Source: Candidatus Hinthialibacter antarcticus (GTDB taxonomy: Bacteria > Hinthialibacterota > Hinthialibacteria > Hinthialibacterales > Hinthialibacteraceae). Taken from it: 42,400 bases of DNA. How positions within the stretch are numbered: position 1 is the first letter of the stretch; each line of letters starts with the position of its first letter. Under the pieces are notes generated by a model. The model did no database searches and was not told the origin of the DNA. It saw only the letters and a list, made by a program, of their open reading frames with translations. The stretch is from NCBI GenBank assembly GCA_030765645.1, contig JAVCCE010000048.1, positions 1 through 42,400 of the forward strand, in the 5' to 3' direction. Below are positions 1 to 7,296 of this stretch, one piece after another. The translations under genes and the position numbers were made by a program.

Positions 1-126
1 AAAGCCCGCACTGAAGCGAGCAGAGTTGTACCCATGCCATACACAGCGAAAGATTAAGTATTGATGAAGAGGCTTCTATAAATCTCAATTCTATTTGTGA
101 AAAAGTATCCAAATACCGGATGAACC
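1..126 (+). mobile_element. Right part of MITE-like repeat element, cut by window start
   Basis: The window opens inside a repeat element. Bases 1-38 are the right end of the palindromic core (ending in GTTGTACCCATGCC) and 39-126 are its 3' tail, ending in TACCGGATGAACC. That end is the exact reverse complement of the left end GGTTCATCCGGTA of the complete element at 2656. The tail is nearly identical to the tail of the 2656-2918 copy, differing at only a handful of positions. The 8 bases after the end, 127-134, would be the target duplication, but the other side lies outside the window. Confidence 0.8.
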
Positions 127-155
127 AAAAACATAAAGGAACAACGAAAGCAGAT

Positions 156-2651
156 ATGAGAAATATCCAGTTCAATTGTGTATTGTATTTCGCGTTATTG
201 ATCTCCGCAGCAATCGCGGGTTATAACGTCCAGGCTCAACCCAGCGAAGCCACTGCGGTTGTCTCATCCACTCAAGTTTCAAGCGCAACCGTCGCCACAG
301 AAATTGACCCGAAAGTAAAAATTGAACAACTTCAGGGCAAGCGCAAATCCCTGCAAGAACAGATCGCCGCGAAACAAGCCGCCGCGAAAGAGGTTGGCGA
401 CGCCACCGCCGCCGCGCCCATCGTCCGCCAGGTTGAAATGCTTCAAACCATCGACCTGATCCAAGGCCAGAGAATCTCAGCCTATGAACAATGGATATCC
501 TTAAATGACCAGTTAAAGCAAGCAAAAGAAGAATTAGAAAAACTGAAAGAAACTCCCCAAGAAGGAGAATCTTCTTTTTTAGAATATAACCGCCTGCGAG
601 AACAATTAACGGTTGAAGAAGGCCGTAAAGACACCATCACCAATCGTATCGAGTTAGCGCAAAACTCTTTAAAGCAAGCGCAAAGCCAGTTGGAACAACG
701 CACAACGCAACTCGCGCAAATTCGGGCGAAATCAGAAAGCGCCGAAGAGGAAGCCGTCCGTATGCAACTGGCGTCGGACATGCTCGCATCCCAATACCAG
801 ATTCGCGCCGCCTCAGAAACGATCCAACTGCGAAAGATCGACCAGCACAATGAAGAATCCGGGCGCGAGGTCTATCAAGCCAAGTTGACGCTGCTGCAAG
901 AGCGCGTGAAGCGCATTGAACAGAATGTCGTCTTTTCTCAGGAAGACCTACAAGACCAAAAAAACCGCTTGGCCAAAGAAGAATTCACTCTCGGCCAGGA
1001 ACTCGACAAAGCACAAAAAGCCAAAACGAAAATCCAGGCGAAACTCGATAGCGCCAATCTGAGGCGAACCGCAGCGGCCGCTTCTACGCCCGCGCTGGAT
1101 GAAGAAGTCAACGCCAAGCAATTCGAGATAGATACGGTCAATATCCGAATTGAGAGCATCAACTCAAACCTGAAATGGATCCCGGTTCGGACATCGCTTT
1201 GGCAAAAGCGTTTTGACGTGTTTAACGAGACGGTGGAAGAAACCACCATGCTCGAATGGAAGCAGGAAATCAGCACCAACATCGAGACCCTGAACCAAAG
1301 CAGCCGCAGCATTGGATTTTCGCTGGAAGAAAAACAGTCGCGCATCACCACCATTCGAAATAGCCTCAGCAATTTGTCCACCGAAGCCAGCGACGCCAAA
1401 AAATGGCTCGAAGAACAAATTACCTTTCTCGATCAGTCGATTTCGCTCTATCGCGAGCGCCAAAGCCAGTTAGAGTCGGTGCGTCGGCTGCATAATAAAT
1501 TACTCGATGAAATCAACGAAAAAATTTCTCAGCAAACCTGGGATGAATACATCCACACGCTTCTTGAGAAGGAGTACTACCTAAATTCGGCCCGCGCATG
1601 GTTCTATGCGCTGACGGTTGGCTTCATCATTTTCATTATTTGCTACCTTATCCGTTGGGTCGTAACATGGCGGTTACGGCGATTGGCCAAAGACAGCAAA
1701 AGCGCGGTCACGCCCGTCGCCAGCGAAACCGTCAAGCGCATCAAACCGCTGTTCTTCCTAGTGCTCGCGGTGTATATCGCCTCCAAAATGCTGATCTTGT
1801 ATGAGGGCTACCCCACCTACATGAACAGGCTGTTTATCATCGCGCTGATTATGCAATGCGCGATCATCACCAGTTATTACTTAAAGCAATGGATTCTCAA
1901 ATATCTTCTGACGAAATCCAAACGCGACGAAACCAGCATGAGCGCTATGGCCATTTTCAATTTTATCGGCCAGCTATCGCTCTGGGCCATTACCCTCATT
2001 CTCGTTATACAAAACATGGGCTACGACGCCACCGGCCTGGTCACGGGTCTCGGCATTGGAGGTATTGCCATTGCGTTGGCGGTGCAGAAGGTGCTCGGAG
2101 ATTTGTTCGCCTCGCTTTCCATCGTACTCGATAAGCCCTTCGTCCACGGCGACTTCGTTATCTTTGACACCTTTCTCGGAAACATTGAACATATCGGCAT
2201 CAAATCGACCCGCATCCGCAGCCTGACCGGCGAGCAGATCGTCTGCTCCAACAGCGACCTGCTCAATGCCCGCATCCGTAACTTCAAACGCATGCACGAA
2301 CGCCGAATCGTGTTTGCGCTGGGCGTGACTTATCAAACATCAGCGGAGCAACTGGAAAAGATTCCCGGGTACATCCGCGAGATTGTTGAGTCAAAAGACA
2401 CAGTCCGCTTCGACCGCGCTCATTTTAAGGCGTACGGCGATTTTTCATTGAATTTTGAAACGGTCTATTATGTCCTTTCGCCCGACTACCCCGTTTATAT
2501 GGATATTCAACAAGACATCAACCTGAGGTTGTATCGTAAATTTGAGCAGGAAGGCATTGAGTTCGCCTATCCGACCCAAACCGTTTTTGTCGAAAAAGGC
2601 GACGGCGGCCCTGACGCCAATTGGCAGCCCCCGTCAGAACCAAGCCAATAA
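156..2651 (+). CDS. MscS-family mechanosensitive channel with long periplasmic coiled coil
   Basis: A pressure-gated inner-membrane channel of the large MscS/MscK-like type, expected to release solutes on osmotic downshock. From Met at 156 the product is 831 aa. A signal-like hydrophobic stretch at about residues 8-28 is followed by about 440 residues of Q/E/K-rich coiled coil. Four membrane segments follow (the first near residue 480). The conserved pore helix and beta domain contain GLGIGGIAIALAVQKVLGD and a DKPFVHGDFV stretch typical of MscS, and the end (YPTQTVFVE) is also typical. An in-frame ATG at 120 exists, but it lies in the inverted end of the upstream repeat element, and starting at 156 gives a cleaner signal sequence. 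The gene stands alone. Its terminator at 2932 is now separated from the stop codon by an inserted element. Family assignment is firm; which member is uncertain. Confidence 0.9.
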   Translation: MRNIQFNCVLYFALLISAAIAGYNVQAQPSEATAVVSSTQVSSATVATEIDPKVKIEQLQGKRKSLQEQIAAKQAAAKEVGDATAAAPIVRQVEMLQTIDLIQGQRISAYEQWISLNDQLKQAKEELEKLKETPQEGESSFLEYNRLREQLTVEEGRKDTITNRIELAQNSLKQAQSQLEQRTTQLAQIRAKSESAEEEAVRMQLASDMLASQYQIRAASETIQLRKIDQHNEESGREVYQAKLTLLQERVKRIEQNVVFSQEDLQDQKNRLAKEEFTLGQELDKAQKAKTKIQAKLDSANLRRTAAAASTPALDEEVNAKQFEIDTVNIRIESINSNLKWIPVRTSLWQKRFDVFNETVEETTMLEWKQEISTNIETLNQSSRSIGFSLEEKQSRITTIRNSLSNLSTEASDAKKWLEEQITFLDQSISLYRERQSQLESVRRLHNKLLDEINEKISQQTWDEYIHTLLEKEYYLNSARAWFYALTVGFIIFIICYLIRWVVTWRLRRLAKDSKSAVTPVASETVKRIKPLFFLVLAVYIASKMLILYEGYPTYMNRLFIIALIMQCAIITSYYLKQWILKYLLTKSKRDETSMSAMAIFNFIGQLSLWAITLILVIQNMGYDATGLVTGLGIGGIAIALAVQKVLGDLFASLSIVLDKPFVHGDFVIFDTFLGNIEHIGIKSTRIRSLTGEQIVCSNSDLLNARIRNFKRMHERRIVFALGVTYQTSAEQLEKIPGYIREIVESKDTVRFDRAHFKAYGDFSLNFETVYYVLSPDYPVYMDIQQDINLRLYRKFEQEGIEFAYPTQTVFVEKGDGGPDANWQPPSEPSQ

Positions 2652-2655
2652 TTAA

Positions 2656-2918
2656 GGTTCATCCGGTAAGTGAGTACTTGCATTGATGGATGGCCATAAT
2701 TTTGTTTAAGAAAACGTATTCGGGCATATTAAAAATTGACGAACCAATCAGGCATGGGTGCAACTCTGGGAGCGCCTGTGCATAAGGGCCTGAAAGCCCG
2801 CACTGAAGCGAGCAGAGTTGTACCCATGCCACACACAGCGAAAGATCAAGTATTGATGAAGAGGCTTCTATAAATCTCAATTCTATTTGTGAAAAAGCAT
2901 CCAAATACCGGAAGGACC
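2656..2918 (+). mobile_element. Complete 263-bp MITE-like element with 8-bp target duplication
   Basis: The left end is GGTTCATCCGGTA and the right end TACCGGAAGGACC, which match as inverted repeats at 11 of 13 positions. The element is bordered by the perfect 8-base direct repeat ATAATTAA at 2648-2655 and 2919-2926. The left copy of that repeat contains the TAA stop codon of the MscS gene (2649-2651). The palindromic core lies at 2751-2830: its arms GGCATGGGTGCAACTCTG and CAGAGTTGTACCCATGCC pair over 18 positions with one G-T. The element has no open frame that could be a transposase, so it is presumably mobilised in trans. Confidence 0.85.
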
Positions 2919-2931
2919 ATAATTAACGCTT

Positions 2932-2967
2932 TACGCCAGGCAGTCGAACAGCCTGCCTGGCGTATTT
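2932..2967 (+). terminator. Rho-independent terminator, probably originally of the MscS gene
   Basis: A perfect 12-base stem (TACGCCAGGCAG at 2932-2943 and CTGCCTGGCGTA at 2953-2964) with a 9-base loop, followed by a short T run. If the repeat element and one target copy are removed, this hairpin falls about 14 bases after the MscS stop codon, where a terminator belongs. Confidence 0.75.
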
Positions 2968-3016
2968 GATAATAAATGCACTTCACGTCTTTTTCATTTT
3001 CAAACACCAAGTACAA

Positions 3017-3045
3017 TTTACAAAGATTCGTGCCTTGTTTGGAAT
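3017..3045 (+). promoter_or_regulatory. Candidate promoter of the amidoligase operon
   Basis: TTTACA (3017-3022) and TGGAAT (3040-3045) are separated by 17 bases, matching the -35 and -10 hexamers at 5 and 4 of 6 positions. The predicted transcript would start about 25 bases before the first gene. This is a pattern match only. Confidence 0.35.
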
Positions 3046-3075
3046 CGACTTTGACAGCGTTGAAAGAACAATGCG

Positions 3076-3810
3076 TTGCAAACGAAGACGGAAATTGCCT
3101 TCGAAATCCAACCGCAGCCCAATGACGTCACCTGCGGCCCGACCTGCCTCCAGGCGGTGTATCAATATTACGGCGACGACATACACCTCGACCAAGTGAT
3201 TCGGGAAACGCCCAAGTGCGACGACGGCGGTACGCTAGCCGTCTTGCTGGCGCAACACGCCTTGATGCGCGGCTACAAAGCCACCATCTATTCATACAAC
3301 CTGCAAGCCTTCGACCCCACATGGTTCAATTTGCCCGCCGAAGCAATCCAGCGGCAACTGGCCCGCCAATTAGCGTTCAAAACAGACCCAAAACTCCAAT
3401 TTGTGATTTCGAGTTACATTGAATTTATTGAACGCGGCGGCGTGCTTCGCTTCGATGAGATCAAAGGCAGGCTGTTGCAAAAATACTTGACCCGCGAGCG
3501 GCCCATCCTCACCGGGTTGAGCGCAACCTACCTCTATCAGTGCGCGCGCGAACGCCAGTCGGAAACCGACCCTCACGCTTCGGAATACGATGACCTGCGC
3601 GGCGAGCCGACCGGGCATTTCGTCATCTTGCGGGGGTACGACAAAGAAAGCCGCAAAGTGTTGGTCGCCGATCCGCTCTATCCCAACCCAATTCAGCCCA
3701 GCCAGAATTACGAAGTCGGCTTCGACCGGCTTATTTGTTCGATTCTCTTAGGGACGATCACGTATGATTCGAACCTGTTAATCATCGAACCGCGAGGCGA
3801 TAAACACTAA
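3076..3810 (+). CDS. C39-like (papain-fold) cysteine peptidase, first gene of amidoligase operon
   Basis: Predicted cysteine peptidase or transpeptidase of the C39-like group. The N-terminus carries Q-x-x-x-D-V-T-C-G-P-T-C with candidate nucleophile Cys20. A later GHFVILRGYD motif supplies candidate His181, and ADP near residue 199 supplies the acidic residue, in the order expected for a papain-like triad. There is no signal peptide, transporter domain or membrane helix, so it is probably cytoplasmic and not an ABC-exporter leader peptidase. The start is TTG at 3076, with GAAAG 9 bases upstream; no ATG is in frame nearby. It ends 5 bases before the ATP-grasp gene. In some other bacteria a related peptidase is fused to a GNAT domain beside the same ligases; no GNAT domain is present here. 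The likely role is processing or transfer of the peptide made by the downstream ligases, which is inferred from context. Confidence 0.8.
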   Translation: MQTKTEIAFEIQPQPNDVTCGPTCLQAVYQYYGDDIHLDQVIRETPKCDDGGTLAVLLAQHALMRGYKATIYSYNLQAFDPTWFNLPAEAIQRQLARQLAFKTDPKLQFVISSYIEFIERGGVLRFDEIKGRLLQKYLTRERPILTGLSATYLYQCARERQSETDPHASEYDDLRGEPTGHFVILRGYDKESRKVLVADPLYPNPIQPSQNYEVGFDRLICSILLGTITYDSNLLIIEPRGDKH

Positions 3811-3815
3811 CCCAC

Positions 3816-5276
3816 ATGGACACGATCCTAGTTGTAAACAATCCCAAAAAATGGCGCCTACCCATACAAAACATCGAAACCGTTTCCGCCCGCGACTATT
3901 TGACGGCGGCGCACTATTTTGAACGGCGCGGCCTACACGTCATCAACCTATGCCGTTCTTACCGCTATCAGAGCCTGGGCTATTACGTCTCGCTGCTGGC
4001 GATTGCGCGGGGGCATAAGCCGTTCCCCAGCATCGAAACCATCCAGGACATGAAATCGCTTTCTATCTTGCGGGTTATCTCCGACGACATCGCTGAGTTG
4101 ATCCAGAAGAGCCTCAAACCGCTGGCGTCCGACCGCTTTCAACTCAGCATTTATTTTGGCAAGAACCTGGCCAAGCGCTACGACCAATTGAGCAAACAGT
4201 TGTTTCGCTTGTTCCCGGCGCCGATGCTGCGGGCCGAATTCAGAAAAATTGACGATGAATGGACGCTGCACAACATCCGCCCAGTATCGAGCAAAGACGT
4301 TCCAGAAGAGCATTACAGTTTCGTAACGGAACAAGCGCAACGGTATTTTTCGACGCGGCGCCGCATATCAAAAACCGCCCAACCGCGTTTTGATTTAGCC
4401 ATTCTTCATGATCCCGAAGAAATCGATCCGCCTTCGAACGACAAAGCGCTGGAGATGTTTACGCGCGCGGCCCGAAAAGTTGGCTTTCGCGTGGAATATA
4501 TCGAAAAAGACGACTACGAATTCATTCCCCAATTCGACGCGCTATTCATTCGCGAGACCACCAACGTCAACCACCACACCTACCGGTTTTCGCGACGCGC
4601 AGCGGCGGAAGGCCTGGTGGTGATGGACGACCCCGCGTCGATCCAAAAATGTTCAAACAAAGTGTTCCTCGCGGAACTGCTGACCCGCAACCGCATCCCC
4701 CACCCCAAGACGCTGATTCTACATAGCGACAATCGCGACTTGCTGGCGGAGACCATTGGCTTCCCGTGCATCATCAAAAAGCCGGACAGTTCGTTTTCGC
4801 AGGGCGTTTATAAAGCGAATTCGCAAGAAGAGCTCGACGCGCTTCTCGATACGCTGTTCGCTTCGTCCGATCTGCTCATCGCCCAGGAATTTCTGCCGAC
4901 GCCTTTCGATTGGCGGGTGGGCGTTCTTGACCGCAAGGCGCTCTACGTCTGCAAGTATTACATGGCGGGCGGACATTGGCAGATTCAAAATAACAACCTG
5001 ACCGGTGAAATGAAATACGGCGAAGTGGGCGCCTGTCCATTCGACTCTGTACCGCCAGCGGTCATCAAGTGCGCCTTACGCGCCGCTAACGCCATCGGCG
5101 ACGGGCTATACGGCGTCGATCTGAAACAGATCGGCTCCAAAGTGCGCGTGATCGAAATCAACGACAACCCCAGCATCGAACACGGCTTTGAAGACCAGGT
5201 GCTCAAAGACCACATTTACTCCACCATCATGGCGTCGTTCTTACGCCGGGTGGAAGAACGAAAGTCACTTACATGA
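3816..5276 (+). CDS. RimK-like ATP-grasp ligase with RLAN-type N-terminal domain
   Basis: An ATP-dependent carboxylate-amine ligase. Residues about 1-160 match the RLAN-type region found ahead of RimK-like ATP-grasp domains (ARDYLTAAHYFERRGLHVINL near the start). Residues about 190-475 are the ATP-grasp fold, with nucleotide-binding lysines in CIIKKPDSSFSQGV and the magnesium-binding motif IEINDNPS (Glu447, Asn449, Asn451). ATP-grasp enzymes of this type activate a carboxylate as acyl phosphate and join it to an amine, often adding glutamate or building short peptides. The length (486 aa) fits the family. The gene lies 5 bases after the peptidase, and its TGA overlaps the next start codon (ATGA at 5273-5276), so the products are made together. 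The substrate cannot be read from the sequence; ribosomal protein S6 modification, the classical RimK role, is unlikely given the neighbours. Confidence 0.85.
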   Translation: MDTILVVNNPKKWRLPIQNIETVSARDYLTAAHYFERRGLHVINLCRSYRYQSLGYYVSLLAIARGHKPFPSIETIQDMKSLSILRVISDDIAELIQKSLKPLASDRFQLSIYFGKNLAKRYDQLSKQLFRLFPAPMLRAEFRKIDDEWTLHNIRPVSSKDVPEEHYSFVTEQAQRYFSTRRRISKTAQPRFDLAILHDPEEIDPPSNDKALEMFTRAARKVGFRVEYIEKDDYEFIPQFDALFIRETTNVNHHTYRFSRRAAAEGLVVMDDPASIQKCSNKVFLAELLTRNRIPHPKTLILHSDNRDLLAETIGFPCIIKKPDSSFSQGVYKANSQEELDALLDTLFASSDLLIAQEFLPTPFDWRVGVLDRKALYVCKYYMAGGHWQIQNNNLTGEMKYGEVGACPFDSVPPAVIKCALRAANAIGDGLYGVDLKQIGSKVRVIEINDNPSIEHGFEDQVLKDHIYSTIMASFLRRVEERKSLT

Positions 5277-6508
5277 CATGGCATTTATTTGAAGGCTACG
5301 GCGTCGAGTTGGAATACATGATAGTGGAGCAGACGAACGGACGCGTTGCGCCGATTTCCGACTGGCTGCTGCATTCATTTTCTGGAACCTACGAATCGGA
5401 AATCGAAGGCGACGGCTTAAACTGGTCGAACGAGTTGGTCTTGCATGTCATCGAACTCAAAACCCAAGGCCCCGAACCATCGCTGCAACCGCTCGCGCAA
5501 GCCTTTCAGAAAAACGTCGGCGCCATCAACCAACGGCTGCAAGAAAAAAGCGCGCGCCTGATGCCTACAGCGATGCACCCCGGCATGGTCCCCGAACGCG
5601 AAACCAAACTATGGCCGCACGAATACAACCAGGTCTATGAAGCCTACAACCGCATTTTCGATTGCCGGGGCCACGGCTGGTCGAACCTGCAAAGCGTCCA
5701 CATCAACCTCCCGTTCGCCAACGATGACGAGTTTGGACGCCTGCACGCCGCCATCCGTTTGATTCTGCCCATCTTGCCCGCATTGGCCGCCAGCAGCCCA
5801 TTGGTTGAATATCAAGCCAACGGCGTTCTCGACAATCGCATGAAGTATTACGCCGTCAATTCAGCGAAGGTGCCGTCCGTCACCGGCAAAGTGGTTCCTG
5901 AAGCGGTGTTTTCTAAAGCCGATTACGAAGCCCAAATTTTGCAGAAAATTTATCGGGACATCGCGCCGTTTGATCCAGAAGAAACCTTGCAGGATGAATG
6001 GTGTAACGCGCGCGGCGCCATTGCGCGCTTCGACCGCAACGCCATCGAAATTCGCGTACTCGACATTCAGGAATGCCCTTTGGCGGACATAGCAATCGCG
6101 TGGTTGATCGTTTCAAGTTTAAAAGCGCTATGCAATGAGATTGCTTGCTCATATCAAACGCAGCAATCATTTCACGAAGACGGGCTGGCTGCCATTCTCC
6201 AACATTGCGTAACGCGTGGCTTGAACGCCGACATTGAAGACGCCGCCTATTTGCAAGTATTCGGTTTAAACAATCAAAACAGCGCATCCGTTCGCGAATT
6301 GTGGCAACGCCTGTTTGACGCCGCCAAACAAAACGCCGCACCGGGAGACGAACCATTCTTCGCGCCCATTGAGATCATCTTAAAACAAGGCAACTTATCG
6401 ACGCGCATTCTCAACGCCGTCGGCGACGCGCCACCGCCCTCTTCAATTGACGCCGTCTACGCGCAATTATGCGATTGCCTGTCAGAGGGGCGCCTGTTTG
6501 TTGGATAA
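5273..6508 (+). CDS. Glutamate-cysteine ligase-like (GCS2 family) enzyme
   Basis: A glutamine-synthetase-fold amidoligase of the GCS2/YbdK type, which forms an amide on the gamma-carboxylate of glutamate in characterised members. The N-terminus has the family motif YGVELEYMI (glutamates for metal and ATP), and NELVLHVIELKT follows about 50 residues later. An R-x-D-x-x-A-I-E-I-R-V-L-D segment lies near residues 250-265. The protein is 411 aa, a normal length. Its ATG overlaps the upstream stop by 4 bases. Next to an ATP-grasp ligase and an N-formylglutamate-amidohydrolase homologue it more probably works in a dedicated small-molecule or peptide pathway than as the first enzyme of glutathione synthesis, but gamma-glutamylcysteine formation cannot be excluded. 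Confidence 0.82.
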   Translation: MTWHLFEGYGVELEYMIVEQTNGRVAPISDWLLHSFSGTYESEIEGDGLNWSNELVLHVIELKTQGPEPSLQPLAQAFQKNVGAINQRLQEKSARLMPTAMHPGMVPERETKLWPHEYNQVYEAYNRIFDCRGHGWSNLQSVHINLPFANDDEFGRLHAAIRLILPILPALAASSPLVEYQANGVLDNRMKYYAVNSAKVPSVTGKVVPEAVFSKADYEAQILQKIYRDIAPFDPEETLQDEWCNARGAIARFDRNAIEIRVLDIQECPLADIAIAWLIVSSLKALCNEIACSYQTQQSFHEDGLAAILQHCVTRGLNADIEDAAYLQVFGLNNQNSASVRELWQRLFDAAKQNAAPGDEPFFAPIEIILKQGNLSTRILNAVGDAPPPSSIDAVYAQLCDCLSEGRLFVG

Positions 6509-7208
6509 CCTTATCATCACCTGCGAACATGCGGGCAATCACATCCCCAAGCGCTATCAGCCTCTTTTCGCCGAATACGGCGAATTGTTAGGTTCGCATC
6601 GCGGCTATGATCCGGGAGCATTGATGGCGGCGAAAAAAATGGCGGAGCATTTCGAAGCGCCTTTATTCTCAACCTCCATTTCGCGCCTGCTCATTGACTG
6701 CAACCGCAGCCTGCGCCACCACCATTTGTTCAGCGATATTTCCAAAGCGCTGCCGGACAGCGAGCGCGAACAGATTATCAATGACGTCTATCTCCCCTAT
6801 CGCAATCAAGTCATCCAGACAATACGCGCATTCAAAAACCAACGCCGCAAGGTCATCCACATCAGCGTCCATTCATTTACGCCGTCGCTAAATGGGGCCA
6901 ACCGCAATGCCGATATTGGATTGCTGTACGACCCAAGCCGCGCGCCGGAGCACAAGTTCTGCACCCACTGGCGCAATGAACTTCGCAAACAGGCGCCGCG
7001 TTGGGCCGTGCGGATGAATTACCCCTATCGGGGCATCGCAGACGGCTTCGCCACCGCGCTGCGCAAGCAATTCACCAAAAACCAATACATCGGCGTCGAG
7101 TTAGAACTCAACCACGGCCTGTGGTTCGAAGACAAGCCGCAATGGAACGCGATGGTGAATGATTGCATCAACGCCCTCAGCGCCGACCTGCCTCAAGCCA
7201 CCCCTTAG
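6501..7208 (+). CDS. N-formylglutamate amidohydrolase family enzyme
   Basis: A zinc-dependent amidohydrolase of the HutG/N-formylglutamate deformylase superfamily. Visible motifs in order: ITCEHAGNHIP at the N-terminus (His ligand region), SHRGYDPGA, DCNRS, ISVHSFTP, IGLLYDPS and the C-terminal VELELNHGL. The family motif begins directly after a TTG at 6501, which has AGAGGGG 10 bases upstream; that start gives 235 aa and an 8-base overlap with the ligase gene. A longer form from 6447 is possible but would overlap the ligase by 62 bases. No histidine-degradation genes are near, so a role in cleaving or proofreading the amide made by the adjacent ligases is more likely than histidine catabolism. 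It is the last gene of the operon. Confidence 0.83.
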   Translation: MDNLIITCEHAGNHIPKRYQPLFAEYGELLGSHRGYDPGALMAAKKMAEHFEAPLFSTSISRLLIDCNRSLRHHHLFSDISKALPDSEREQIINDVYLPYRNQVIQTIRAFKNQRRKVIHISVHSFTPSLNGANRNADIGLLYDPSRAPEHKFCTHWRNELRKQAPRWAVRMNYPYRGIADGFATALRKQFTKNQYIGVELELNHGLWFEDKPQWNAMVNDCINALSADLPQATP

Positions 7209-7241
7209 CCTCTCATCCGTTACCACGCCATTAGACGCGAA

Positions 7242-7286
7242 CGCATAAAATGCGATACCCTATCGTAGGAATGTAAAAAAATAGGG
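7242..7286 (+). other. Two small hairpins in the leader of the hydrolase gene
   Basis: CGCAT-AAA-ATGCG (7242-7254) is followed by CCCTAT (7258-7263) and ATAGGG (7281-7286) with a 17-base loop. The second right arm overlaps the ribosome binding site AGGGGA, so folding could hide it. No further evidence of function is visible. Confidence 0.3.
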
Positions 7287-7296
7287 GACGGATACG

